This document shows, in pieces, positions 11,601 through 17,272 of a stretch of 33,026 bases of DNA (the stretch's first letter is position 1; each line of letters begins with the position of its first letter). Both the position numbers and the translations under genes were made by a program. This DNA comes from Paracoccaceae bacterium (lineage in GTDB: Bacteria; Pseudomonadota; Alphaproteobacteria; Rhodobacterales; Rhodobacteraceae): positions 1-33,026 of the forward strand of contig JAABTV010000042.1 of the NCBI GenBank assembly GCA_011389685.1, read 5' to 3'. The notes under the pieces were generated by a model. That model saw only the letters and a program-made list of their open reading frames with translations, was not told where the DNA came from and made no database searches.

Positions 11601-12722
11601 GACATTCAGCCCCAGCCCGACACCGTGAAAAAAGCTGGCCCTGTTGATGAAATATTCGGCCGTTATGTTCGCATCCCCCACGCCGGTGGTGGGCGAGGCC
11701 AGCGCCACCGACTGACCCAGCTGCGTGGTCTCGGAAAAGTCGTCGCCGGTATTGCCCGGCGTGCCGTTGTCCGAGGTCAGGCGCACCATCACGTCGGGGA
11801 TCTGCGTGCCGGGGCGGTTGATGTCCAGCGACACCTCCTCGGTGATCGCAAGCCCGGCCGAGGCGCTGACATCCAGCAGCGTGAAATCAAGGCCCACCTT
11901 GCCCTTGGGGATCTGCGAGATGATCTTGTTCAGATCCAGCCGGTGTTCGGCGAACAGCGTCTCGCCCAGCACCTTGGTGACCGCGCCGACCTTGGGAATC
12001 TCCTTGGTCAGCCGCACCAGCAATTCGTCGAGATCGGCATCCAGAGTCAGGAACTCGCGATCCGATATGCCGCTGCCCGCCACCTTGCCGCCGCCATTGG
12101 TGCTGGTGGAGTCGGTGATGCTCGCCCCGGTGGGCAGCTGCGCGGTCAGGGTCAGGCCCTTGAACAGCTCGAAACTGAACTCGGGATCGTCCAGCGTCAC
12201 GCCGATCAGCTCGATCTGCTGGTCCACGTCAAAGAAGTTGAAGGTGAACGGGCCATCGCCCCCGAACCATGTGAAATAGGAAAAGTCGCGAATCCCGGCC
12301 TGCAGCTCGATGATCAGGTCCAACCCCGCCCCGATGGTCCCCGACGCCGAGGTGCCCGAGGTGCCCGCGCCGACCGTCGTGATGCCCGAATCGACCACCC
12401 GGTAGTCGGAGAAATCAAAGATCATGTCGTCGCCGGCGATGATCGCCGAAGGCATGCCCACCTTCACCTCGATGTCGTAATAGGCGTCGAAATGCCCGCC
12501 CGTGCCCAGGTCGGCATAGGCGAACAGGCCGAAACGGGCATCGAAGAAGAACTCGCCCTCGATGCCGTTGCCCAGCAGATCGAACCCGATATCCCACCGC
12601 ACCGGCGGCAGGGTATAGATCATCGTGTCGCCGGTATCGAACGAGAAGGACTCGGCCGGGCCGGGCCGCCAGAGGGATTGCTGCAAGGTCTCGAAACGCA
12701 GGATGGTGGAATTGACACCCAT
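2661..12722 (-). CDS. Giant RTX calcium-binding protein (about 3353 aa), probable type I-secreted adhesin or matrix protein
   Basis: The start is the ATG at 12722, because AGGGGA sits 7 nt upstream; an in-frame GTG at 12767 has no ribosome-binding site. Residues 1–560 are non-repetitive, rich in aromatic residues and beta-like, and I do not recognise them. Residues about 590–1360 contain four related large modules. Residues about 1360–3250 are mainly RTX nonapeptides, interrupted about ten times by a roughly 60-residue linker (pattern SYxxxxxGVxVxL … GSxxDDxLxG). Residues 2920–3216 form a higher-order array of 63-residue units. The last roughly 100 residues (FIWTDAAQS, DTVADFESGVDRIDI, ending DAGDLIL) resemble the serralysin C-terminal domain and a type I secretion tail. 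There is no N-terminal signal peptide and no recognisable catalytic motif. The protein is probably exported and folds as calcium-loaded beta-rolls outside the cell. Its ligand is unknown, and no secretion ATPase gene is nearby. Confidence 0.93.
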   Translation of the reverse strand: MGVNSTILRFETLQQSLWRPGPAESFSFDTGDTMIYTLPPVRWDIGFDLLGNGIEGEFFFDARFGLFAYADLGTGGHFDAYYDIEVKVGMPSAIIAGDDMIFDFSDYRVVDSGITTVGAGTSGTSASGTIGAGLDLIIELQAGIRDFSYFTWFGGDGPFTFNFFDVDQQIELIGVTLDDPEFSFELFKGLTLTAQLPTGASITDSTSTNGGGKVAGSGISDREFLTLDADLDELLVRLTKEIPKVGAVTKVLGETLFAEHRLDLNKIISQIPKGKVGLDFTLLDVSASAGLAITEEVSLDINRPGTQIPDVMVRLTSDNGTPGNTGDDFSETTQLGQSVALASPTTGVGDANITAEYFINRASFFHGVGLGLNVSVTVDILYGKLSGDWVPSFLEFGFGPLFTKTFPEGGFTANLGNVYTDTFEVAGDAFNTEERDYSVFYVEQALAPTGWNPTLPGAEERIYAYFQAAYDQIAAVQAQYSDSYSNIQPQGTPQSSYDFSGTASTLFVWTGAFDQSVTLGTSNGSMAVVDLSGATTTLENLRAAQNGFNFIDWDISTLNVYNRADSAGAAFSPGVKYEWEGKEFSTNYTAEVVGGVRGDVLFYRAGASFFDGADNIGSEYDLFIADFSVAHPNDAVEWDLNDDSVQLFGSVDIRNVEAVGLTTGSGEDYIVTQFGGGRNALITGAGKDIVDLMPNRHGDIAALGDDDDALLYSWTNQTASNTAPEADAVSGGTGNDHVFVTTLNNGLRYDMRLNFEGTFWQFGGGGIGHDAEFQQVGNLYDSLANFSFGILTGNTALDNAAGGGTANSKFGVNVNHIALINGTTDRGSLRILPDVEQVSVINANTGSDLMIYMGGTRYIGGSAGFGGYDTFAADFARFEGLYGTQDGVRIRPTGLEIDGYWGETVIDGFERWLVRGTSVNDFLQGGTRDDHLEGGQGNDTLDGGRDGVGDRLYGGDGNDLIVWHDNGSDTIRGGDGIDTLDIRATASSPNRFVYRFTADEAGNTLLGDFIYYYAYDTIDDLLIALDLFLDPDVFKGHSFDGSTFTHTSGIERTNVVGSDDEDDLFFYDGGTVYDAGAWRADGENTFVGDLSHFEVSIDFQIDDDEADSIVLANTTLVKGMDRAVLKAGAGSDVLSGGRLNDYFHGGAGDDTILGGGGDNMLDGGEGSDLFFWSAEGNDTILGGVEGASTSDLDRDVDALVMGWEDGPSSLLLWRFTGPFTEESITPTALTAASSHDDILLASYFLPQLLRTEYEVAGRSVRFEAIEEVDIAASNDHDDVVLFHYGTAYVGGDTDGDLFIANFTRGRYFPGSEPDYGDLHFRADRGDGEAHDIGDGTLLSGFERFHLILAEGDHIVEGGDLGDYVDGGDGAVQFLSGAGDDFFRGGSGGRNLMVHSTGNDRYELFGARNDLAYEATDAVTVEAIDDLTGDPAGALLEAGISDFADFQVLTTHGLRYEMFHGANSLYVYGQATSVLAIGSDGNDVLIGGDGESRLMGGAGDDVLITGSNASTVMMGSTGADTYVFGATIFGNATILDESDSDTVLMFLEAEQGDISYQIEGTTLRIDVEPAGFVPSQVRIEGYFEDSVAGRGFTIQTTDATFGIDLGGLTGFTGAPVPELTVLSGTDGDDEFGPGNHLGRRIELFAGDNFVMGGPGSDTILGGAGRDAISYAEAPSSVEVNMFQQRGFAGWAEGDVYNLVEMVVGSEFDDTIVGSGDDNSLATGGGNDDVYAGGGDNTVFLGEGDDTAQASYGDDLIYGEEGDDYIEGDEGGVDGGKDTLFGGADNDTLFGHAGRDLLFGGDGDDELHGGADDDVLMYEAGTDLFFGGAGEDWASFFGLETGITFDLSGTGEVRENTGPGGALLATLTGVEAVRGTDSDDLMIGDGEDNSFDAQFGDDTMVGHEGDDTFLGFGPNDLVDYSQETGSQGIDLVWQAFGPTPNYVTGTDSHGDTDVLDAVGRVRGTDMNDNIQGNQRDNVIWGMDGFDVISGLGGDDLIHTGEGNGDLLFGDQGNDTLIADGGFANDLRGGDDDDMLISGPGSASNTLRGGAGFNTASYIDRTIGIEVGLEFASGYTGDVYTSGTDSDTLYDIQHIIGSQGNDTFRGGDDDDIFSHAGGLDQVFGGAGANTITFFYFDAAVSVVTGSGDVFTNDLENANDPAGLGSIRKIMGFEDIQTIEGSRFDDALTANGGGFVLSGGEGDDTLQSNLGDNFLLGGDGDDTIILDPQTTGMVVADGGGDTDFLRARDGSIAVRLSLADGRGGDVVKGVEGLIGTVGDDTLIGNAGGNIFRPGFGNDEMTGFDGDNLFVYSGGNDTVFGGNGRDAIDLSEFAHAARVDLGNTETVRTNDSASAEEQPGMRVAVEVPDVNVENVIGSAQSDHITGTSDTNMFNGGLGDDTIIGVGGDNIFVYEGGVDSWTGGSGADSGNFSQFGFAIDVNLLTPGVNIRHRGGTDVLSGSFVDMVAATGIAHLLGTAFDDRILGDHGANEIHGIGGDDRLFGRDGNDQVHGGDGADEIYGGADQDTLSGGAGSDTLYGGAGQDMVFGGAGDDEVRGGAGDDTVSGDEGDDAVHGDAGNDTLFGGAGDDTLEGGDGGDELQGDVGEDLLSGGEGSDTVSGGIGDDTLHGDGGDDTLEGGAGNDMLVGGSGGDFLNGGEGRDMVSYAGSALGVTASLQTGAASGGDAAGDSFLRIEDLSGSAQADELEGDDRNNRLHGEGGDDTLRGLEGDDRLWGGDGADDLSGGAGKDLLDGGADGDTLDGGAGDDTLLGDAGEDSLLGGDGQDQLDGGDGRDTLAGGAGDDILKGGDGDDLILGDEGIDALYGGEGDDTLRGGAGGDALYGGSGRNRADYDGAPEGVFVDLQSPGLNTGWAAFDLYVNIQDLGGSSGDDDLRGDGQGNVIHGGAGADTLRGRSGDDVIHGGIGNDVIAGNSGNDTLRGGDGDDRIFTGLDDNMVWGDAGADEIYGGVGADILRGGSGDDSIHGGEGNDVIAGNDGNDTLEGEDGNDRIFTGLGDNMVRGGDGADEIFGGLGSNTLRGGSGDDVIEGGEGNDVIAGNSGNDTLHGGEGDDRIFTGLGENVVRGGGGADEIFGGEGNDVIAGNDGNDMLYGNGGADRIFTGLGDDMAWGGDGADEIFGGVGVNILRGEAGDDVIHGGDGDDVIAGNDGNDMLHGDGGNDRIFTGTGDNLAWGDDGADEIFGGGGANLIRGEAGNDILQGGTGNDTLAGNDGADTIHGGAGDNRLIGGLGDDSLLAGSGDDTMQGDAGADMFIWTDAAQSPWDSRDTVADFESGVDRIDIAAIQPGLSFAPGGFTGLAGQVWFSDTTSTLWVDLNGSGGANFGINLDGVTAIDAGDLIL
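3075..3965 (-). repeat. Higher-order RTX array: five 63-residue (189-bp) units, one shortened to 45 residues
   Basis: On the minus strand, GNDVIAGN(S/D)GND recurs with unit starts at 3965, 3776, 3587, 3452 and 3263. The spacings are 189, 189, 135 and 189 bp. Each full unit is seven nonapeptides long and includes GNDRIFTGLGDN and GADEIFGG. The third unit has lost two nonapeptides (54 bp) without changing frame. Near-identical DNA between units suggests recent tandem duplication. Confidence 0.85.
8630..10950 (-). repeat. Four diverged large modules in the N-terminal half of the RTX giant
   Basis: A motif of the form LFYxGGTxYxGG, 8–12 residues, then D-x-F-x-A-D-F recurs near 10910, 10165, 9525 and 8875. 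In three copies a further segment follows with GFERxxV or a similar core and a single RTX box. Spacing is about 745, 640 and 650 bp, or 215–250 residues per module. The copies are clearly related but far more diverged than the 63-residue array. Confidence 0.6.
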
Positions 12723-12832
12723 AATGGAATCCCCTGAATGCGACGATTTGCCCGGCGCAAGGGACACGTCACTGAAATCAACTTTTGGGAACCAAGTTAC
12801 GCCGCGGCGGCGGCTGTGCTAAATGTTAAATT

Positions 12833-12847
12833 CTAATGCGCCATTAG
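12833..12847. promoter_or_regulatory. 15-bp perfect palindrome upstream of the giant RTX gene (candidate operator)
   Basis: The sequence is CTAATG-CGC-CATTAG, a perfect 6+3+6 dyad. It lies 111 bp upstream of the RTX start codon in an AT-richer patch (TTAGAATTTAACATTTAG on the minus strand) that looks like promoter DNA. The binding protein is unknown. Confidence 0.4.
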
Positions 12848-12999
12848 GAGTATTCCCTTGACCACCGACACCCGCTCGGCATGACGGCTTCGCTCAACTG
12901 CTTTTTCACCGCGGGGTTGACGACCAGATGGATGGCACAGCCATGCTGAGCCACGGCGAGGCGCAAATTGCGCGAGGACGCGCGCGCGTCTCCCGGCAT
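12844..12999 (-). CDS. Possible 51-aa small protein or gene remnant
   Basis: An ATG at 12999 opens 51 codons, including NLRLAVAQHG and LVVNPAVKKQLSEA, ending in TAA inside the palindrome at 12833–12847. Third codon positions are mostly G or C, as in real genes here. There is no convincing ribosome-binding site, and the start sits directly behind the hairpin that follows the peroxidase gene. I recognise no family. It may be a leftover gene end, a small gene, or chance. Confidence 0.2.
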   Translation of the reverse strand: MPGDARASSRNLRLAVAQHGCAIHLVVNPAVKKQLSEAVMPSGCRWSREYS

Positions 13000-13005
13000 G
13001 GCGAA

Positions 13006-13033
13006 ACCCGGGGCCGAACACCCGGCCCCGGGT
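13006..13033 (-). terminator. Hairpin terminator of the cytochrome c peroxidase gene
   Basis: Arms ACCCGGGGCCG and CGGCCCCGGGT pair perfectly over 11 bp around a 6-nt loop. It begins 6 nt after the peroxidase stop codon on the minus strand, and a short TTT follows. The U-tract is weak, but position and stability fit an intrinsic terminator. Confidence 0.6.
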
Positions 13034-13039
13034 CCGTGG

Positions 13040-14083
13040 TTACTTGACCTCGCCCGTCGGGCGCGGTGTCGTTGCGGTCTCGACCGGCAGCATCGGATAG
13101 ACCACCTGCGGCATGGTGCCGGTCAGGCTGCCAAGGAAGGCGACGATCTGGTCGGCCTCGCCGTCGCTCAGATCCTCACCCAGCTGGCTTTCGCCCATGA
13201 TCTGCACCGCGACCTTGAGATCCCACACCAGCCCGGAATGGAAATAGGGTGCGGTCTGGTCGATATTGCGCAGCGGCGAGGCGCGGAACACGTATTCGTC
13301 ATCCGCCGTCTCGGTCACCGCGAACCGCCCCTTGTCGCCCTCGGGCAGGATGTCGGCCCCCGGCTTCTCGATCAGTCCGAACGGGTAATAGCCGTTGCCG
13401 CCAAGGTTCACGCCGTTGTGGCAAGAGGCACAGCCCTTGTCGATGAACAGCTCCATCCCCGCGACCTGCTCCGCGCTGAGCGCGTTGTCATCGCCATTGA
13501 GCCAGGCATCGAACGGCGCCGGCGTGATCAGCGTGGCCTCGTAGGCCTCGATCGCCTTGGCGAAATTGTCGAAACTCACCGGCTCGTCCTCGGCCGGAAA
13601 GGACGCCTCGAACCACTCCACGTATTGCGGCATGGAATTCAGCGTCGCAACCACGTTCTCCGGCGTGTTGGCCATCTCGACACCGGCCTGAACCGGGCCC
13701 TTGGCCTGCTGCGCCAGGTCGGGCGCGCGGCCATCCCAGAACTGCGCGGTGTTGAAGACGGCATTCAGAACCGTGGGCGAGTTGCGCGGCCCCTTCTGCC
13801 AGCCATGGCCGATCGAGGTCGCCATGTTGTCGTCACCGCCCGTGGCGAGGTTGTGGCACGAGTTGCACGAAAACACCCCCGAGGCCGACATGCGCGGATC
13901 AAAGAACAGCGCCTTGCCAAGGTCGATCTTCTCGGGGGTGACGGGGTTTTCGGCCAGCGCCGGAATGGTCGATGGCAGCGGCTCGAAGATATCCTTGGCA
14001 TAGTCGCGCAGTTCATTCGCCGTGGCCGCCCCGGCCAGCGCGACTGTCAGCGCCGTGGTGGAAATCAGATGTCGGGTTTTCAT
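13040..14083 (-). CDS. ccpA: Di-haem cytochrome c peroxidase, periplasmic
   Basis: The 347-residue product would reduce hydrogen peroxide to water in the periplasm using electrons from c-type cytochromes. Residues 1–22 form a signal peptide (basic start, ALTVALAGAATA). Two haem-attachment motifs are present: CNSCH at 73–77 and CASCH at 218–222. The inter-haem region has the family stretches GPRNSPTVLNAVF and FWDGRAPDLAQQA. A conserved Met ligand candidate for the second haem is M296 (QIMGESQLG), after the LRNIDQTAPYFHSG segment. Length fits bacterial CcpA/MauG-family peroxidases, and the two-haem layout with peroxidase-type spacing favours CcpA over MauG. GGGAGG lies 9 nt before the ATG. A near-perfect FNR/FnrL box 83 bp upstream suggests induction when oxygen is low, as known for ccp genes in related bacteria. 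It appears monocistronic. Confidence 0.95.
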   Translation of the reverse strand: MKTRHLISTTALTVALAGAATANELRDYAKDIFEPLPSTIPALAENPVTPEKIDLGKALFFDPRMSASGVFSCNSCHNLATGGDDNMATSIGHGWQKGPRNSPTVLNAVFNTAQFWDGRAPDLAQQAKGPVQAGVEMANTPENVVATLNSMPQYVEWFEASFPAEDEPVSFDNFAKAIEAYEATLITPAPFDAWLNGDDNALSAEQVAGMELFIDKGCASCHNGVNLGGNGYYPFGLIEKPGADILPEGDKGRFAVTETADDEYVFRASPLRNIDQTAPYFHSGLVWDLKVAVQIMGESQLGEDLSDGEADQIVAFLGSLTGTMPQVVYPMLPVETATTPRPTGEVK

Positions 14084-14165
14084 GTTGTCAGGCCTCCCTC
14101 AGCCCACTTCGAATCTCGCGTTTCCCGTCATCTGCGGTCCTATCCCGACCCATGCCGCCAGAACA

Positions 14166-14179
14166 TGATTTAGATCAAT
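14166..14179. promoter_or_regulatory. FNR/FnrL-type box upstream of the peroxidase gene
   Basis: ATGATttagATCAA matches the FNR consensus TTGATnnnnATCAA at 9 of 10 defined positions. It is 83 bp upstream of the peroxidase ATG, in an AT-rich intergenic region. The divergent antiporter begins 262 bp away, so regulation of the peroxidase is the more likely role. Confidence 0.65.
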
Positions 14180-14311
14180 TCCAATTCCCGAAATCAAAAT
14201 TCCTCCTTTCGTCACAATTACTTAACGCATCAATAATCTCGAATAATACGAACCTGCCTTGAAACCTCACCTTGTCGCCCGAACGAAATCATGACTCCCG
14301 GGAGGCCGACA

Positions 14312-14449
14312 ATGCGGGTATCATGGCGTTGCCCCAAAACCGGGCGATTCCTTCCCCCGGTCTGGCCCCCGGTCTGGCCGGCGCGATGCCGTATCCGGTC
14401 CGCACGCAAGGGCCGGGACCACGAAACCAGGGATGGCTGTGATGATTGA
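14312..14449 (+). CDS. Possible 45-aa leader ORF overlapping the antiporter start
   Basis: GGGAGG lies about 6 nt before an ATG at 14312. The frame runs 45 codons and ends in TGA at 14447–14449, overlapping the antiporter ATG at 14442 by 8 bp. The peptide is Arg- and Pro-rich (RFLPPVWPPVWPARC) and matches nothing I know. The overlap would allow translational coupling, but chance is a fair alternative. Apart from this and the FNR box, nothing else stands out in 14084–14441. Confidence 0.2.
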   Translation: MRVSWRCPKTGRFLPPVWPPVWPARCRIRSARKGRDHETRDGCDD

Positions 14450-15401
14450 TCTTCTGTGGCTGATCGCCGGCCTTGCCGGGTTGATCGTGGGGGGTGACCT
14501 TCTGGTGCGCGGCGCGGTCTCGGTGGCACAGGCAATGCACATCTCGCCGATGGTCATCGGCCTCACGCTCGTCGGGTTCGGCACCTCCTCGCCCGAGCTT
14601 GTCACCTCGCTTCAGGCAGCCTTCTCGGGGTCGCCAGGCATTGCCATCGGCAATATCGTGGGCAGCAATATCGGGAACCTCCTGCTGATCCTCGGCCTTG
14701 CCGCGCTCCTGCATCCGGTTGTCGTCGATCCGGCCGCGCTGCGCCGGGATGGTGGCGTGATGCTGGCCGCGACGCTGCTGTGTACCGCTGCCGTTCTCTG
14801 GGGCACATTGGGGCGCGGGACCGGTGCGGTCCTGGTCGTCCTGCTGGGGCTTTACCTCGGGTTCACGATCCTGCGCGAACGCCGCTCCGCGACCCCCGCG
14901 GCGGCGCTCTATGCGGCCGAGGCCGATCTGCTGCCCGGCCCCGCGCCGACCCGTCTCATGCGGTCCGCGCTCATCGCGCTGGCCGGGCTCGCGATCACGA
15001 TCCTCGGGGCGCGGTTTCTGGTCTCCGGCGCGGTCGGACTGGCCGCCGCGGCCGGCATATCCGAAACCGTCATCGGTCTCACCATCGTCGCGATCGGCAC
15101 ATCGACCCCCGAGCTGGTCACCACGCTGATCGCCATGCGCAAGGGACAGGGCGATGTGGCATTCGGCAACATCATCGGCTCGAACATCTTCAACATCCTC
15201 GGCATCCTCGGCCTGACCGCCCTGATCCACCCGCTCGACGTGCCGCAACAGGTAATCGGTTTCGACATCTGGGCCATGCTGGCGGCCACCATCGTGCTGG
15301 CGATCTTCGCCACCACCGGGCGGCGCATCGACCGGCGCGAAGGCGCGATCCTGCTGGCCGCCTATGCGGCCTATCTCGTCACGACGCTTTCGCTCGCCTG
15401 A
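14442..15401 (+). CDS. CaCA-family Ca2+/Na+ (or K+) antiporter, YrbG-like inner-membrane protein
   Basis: The 319-residue protein has about ten hydrophobic helices in two homologous halves, the hallmark of the calcium/cation antiporter superfamily. The first alpha repeat carries GFGTSSPELVTS and GNIVGSNIGN. The second carries AIGTSTPELVTT and GNIIGSNIFN. The acidic residue in each SPEL/TPEL helix is the expected cation ligand. It should exchange calcium for sodium or protons across the inner membrane; exact ions cannot be read from sequence. I prefer the ATG at 14442 because AGGGA lies about 8 nt upstream; an ATG three codons earlier (14433) would place that AGGGA too close. The next gene is convergent, so the antiporter is transcribed alone or with the short upstream ORF. 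Any functional link to the calcium-binding RTX proteins is speculative. Confidence 0.9.
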   Translation: MIDLLWLIAGLAGLIVGGDLLVRGAVSVAQAMHISPMVIGLTLVGFGTSSPELVTSLQAAFSGSPGIAIGNIVGSNIGNLLLILGLAALLHPVVVDPAALRRDGGVMLAATLLCTAAVLWGTLGRGTGAVLVVLLGLYLGFTILRERRSATPAAALYAAEADLLPGPAPTRLMRSALIALAGLAITILGARFLVSGAVGLAAAAGISETVIGLTIVAIGTSTPELVTTLIAMRKGQGDVAFGNIIGSNIFNILGILGLTALIHPLDVPQQVIGFDIWAMLAATIVLAIFATTGRRIDRREGAILLAAYAAYLVTTLSLA

Positions 15402-15493
15402 TCCTGCACGAGGCTTTGCCAAAGACGGGCCGGGACGCTGGGCAACGCACGCTGCATTAACCCGGTTCCTCAATGAAACGTAAACCTTCGCCC

Positions 15494-15526
15494 GGCAGCC
15501 GGGTGGCAGCCGGACGGCAGCCGGAT
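15494..15526 (+). repeat. Three tandem 11-bp repeats
   Basis: GGCAGCCGG followed by GT, AC and AT repeats three times head to tail in the gap between two convergent genes (antiporter and SDR). It is non-coding and probably replication slippage. No clear terminator hairpin is apparent in this 177-bp gap. Confidence 0.7.
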
Positions 15527-15578
15527 GTCACCCCCCGTTTCCCGGCCCAGCGACGACATTAACCTTTTGCCGCGCGCC

Positions 15579-16325
15579 TCACCGCCGCAATGCCGGAAGC
15601 CCGATCCCGGTGCTCTCAAACCCGCCATCCACGGCGATGATCTGTCCCGACACGAACGATGCCTTGCCCGAGCACAGGAACACGATCACCTCGCCGATCT
15701 CGTCCTCGCTGCCATAGCGGTTGAGGGGAATAGCATCATGATATGCCTCGATAATTTCCTTGCTATGCACCGCCATGGCCAGCTTGGTGCGCACCGGTCC
15801 GGGGCAGATGCAATTTGCCCGCACCCCCCATTCGCCCCATTCCGCCGCCTGCTGCCGGGTGAGATGCATCACCGCCGCCTTCGACGTGCCATAGGCCACC
15901 CGCAGGGTCGAGGCCCGCAACCCGCTGATCGACGCGATGTTCACAATGGCCCCCGACACCTTTTTCAGATGGGGCGCAACCTCTTGGGAACAAAGGAAAA
16001 TACCGTCCAGATTGGTCTCCATCACCGTGCGCCAGCGTTTGAAATCCGTCTCGTCGATCGGCCCGAAATCCGCCACCCCGGCATTGTTGATCAGCGCGTC
16101 GATTCTGCCTTCCTTTTCAACGACTTCCGCCACCATCGCCGCGACCTGGCTGGGCTGGCTCACATCGCAGATGATCGGCACAACCCCCTCCAGCCCCGCC
16201 GCCGCCTTCTCCAGTTCCGGCGCGTCCCGATCCACCATCGCCACGCGCCATCCGTCGCGCCGCAAAAGCCGCGTCGTGGCCAGCCCGATCCCCCGCGCCG
16301 CACCCGTCACAATCGCCAGTTTCAT
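15579..16325 (-). CDS. Short-chain dehydrogenase/reductase, catalytically intact
   Basis: This 248-residue classical SDR should oxidise or reduce an alcohol/ketone with NAD(P). The cofactor motif TGAARGIG is at 7–14, followed by D32 (VDRD), which favours NAD(H). NNAG is at 80–83, N105 sits in the expected helix, and the catalytic set is S132, Y145 and K149 (AYGTSK). The PGPVRT stretch after strand six and the C-terminal GQIIAVDGGF are typical. The substrate cannot be deduced. It is the last gene of a minus-strand cluster, only 30 nt after hemF, so co-transcription is likely. Unlike the other SDR two genes upstream, all active-site residues are present. Confidence 0.9.
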   Translation of the reverse strand: MKLAIVTGAARGIGLATTRLLRRDGWRVAMVDRDAPELEKAAAGLEGVVPIICDVSQPSQVAAMVAEVVEKEGRIDALINNAGVADFGPIDETDFKRWRTVMETNLDGIFLCSQEVAPHLKKVSGAIVNIASISGLRASTLRVAYGTSKAAVMHLTRQQAAEWGEWGVRANCICPGPVRTKLAMAVHSKEIIEAYHDAIPLNRYGSEDEIGEVIVFLCSGKASFVSGQIIAVDGGFESTGIGLPALRR

Positions 16326-16355
16326 CTCGCGCCCTTTCCCGTCAACCCTCTGGAA

Positions 16356-17237
16356 TCAATACCATTTCGCAAGCGGCGGCAGGCTCATCAGAACCGCGTT
16401 CGCGTCATGTCCGGTTTCCAGCCCGAACTTGGTGCCCCGGTCGTATACAAGGTTGTATTCAGCATAGAGCCCGCGATGAATCAACTGCCTGTCCTTGTCC
16501 GCATCGGTCCAGGGCAAGGTGCGCCGCCGCTCCGTCACCGGCAGGAAGGCCGGTAGAAACGCCCGTCCCACATCCCGGATGAAGGCAAAATCCGCCTCCC
16601 AGTCACCAGTATTGTGATCGTCGAGGAAAATCCCCCCGACACCCCGCGCCCGATTCCGGTGCGGGATATGGAAATACTCGTCCGCCCAGGCCTTGAACCG
16701 GGGATAGAAGGCCGGGTCATGCCGGTCGCAATGAGCCTTCTGAACCGCGTGGAAATGCTCCGTATCCTCTTGATATTCAATACAAGGGTTGAGATCCGAC
16801 CCGCCCCCGAACCACCAGCCATGCGGCGTCCAGAACATCCGCGTGTTCATGTGAACCGCAGGCGCGTGCGGGTTCTGCATATGCGCCACGAGGCTGATGC
16901 CCGAGGCCCAGAATCGCGGGTCATCCTTCATGCCGGCCAGCCCCTTGCGCGCCGCCATCGCCGCCTGCGCCCGCTCGCCCAGCGTGCCATGGACCGTCGA
17001 GACATTGACGCCGACCTTCTCGAACACGCGCCCGCCGCGCAGCACGCTCATCAGGCCCCCGCCCGCGTCCGACCCGTCATCGCTCGCCCGGCGGGTTTCG
17101 CTCACCTCGAAGCGACCGGCGGGCAGATCGGCCATCGGCCCTTCGGTCTGGCTGTCCTCAAGCCCTTGGAATGCCGCGACAATCTCGTCGCGCAGATGCC
17201 GGAACCATGCGCTGGCCCTGGCCTTTTCCTCGCTCAT
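16356..17237 (-). CDS. hemF: Oxygen-dependent coproporphyrinogen III oxidase
   Basis: HemF oxidatively decarboxylates coproporphyrinogen III to protoporphyrinogen IX using O2, a late step of haem and bacteriochlorophyll synthesis in the cytoplasm. Family motifs are clear: VHMNTRMFW and WWFGGGSDLNP (about 128–151), FHIPHRNRARGVGGIFLDD (about 189–207) and YDRGTKFGLETG near the end. Starting at the ATG at 17237 gives 293 residues, close to the usual 300. A GTG at 17249 and a TTG at 17276, which overlaps the preceding stop, are alternatives. The gene follows a degenerate SDR with almost no gap and precedes an intact SDR by 30 nt, so it sits inside an operon-like run with clpS and rsmC. Confidence 0.95.
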   Translation of the reverse strand: MSEEKARASAWFRHLRDEIVAAFQGLEDSQTEGPMADLPAGRFEVSETRRASDDGSDAGGGLMSVLRGGRVFEKVGVNVSTVHGTLGERAQAAMAARKGLAGMKDDPRFWASGISLVAHMQNPHAPAVHMNTRMFWTPHGWWFGGGSDLNPCIEYQEDTEHFHAVQKAHCDRHDPAFYPRFKAWADEYFHIPHRNRARGVGGIFLDDHNTGDWEADFAFIRDVGRAFLPAFLPVTERRRTLPWTDADKDRQLIHRGLYAEYNLVYDRGTKFGLETGHDANAVLMSLPPLAKWY

Positions 17238-17272
17238 ATCCGCCGTCACCTGACCTGCCTTTCCATCCCGAT

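Noticed and set aside
1-12722. Adjacent giant RTX genes considered as a toxin with its own type I secretion operon
   Set aside because: No activating acyltransferase, ABC exporter or membrane fusion gene is present in the window, and no toxin motif was seen; adhesin or matrix protein is the safer reading.
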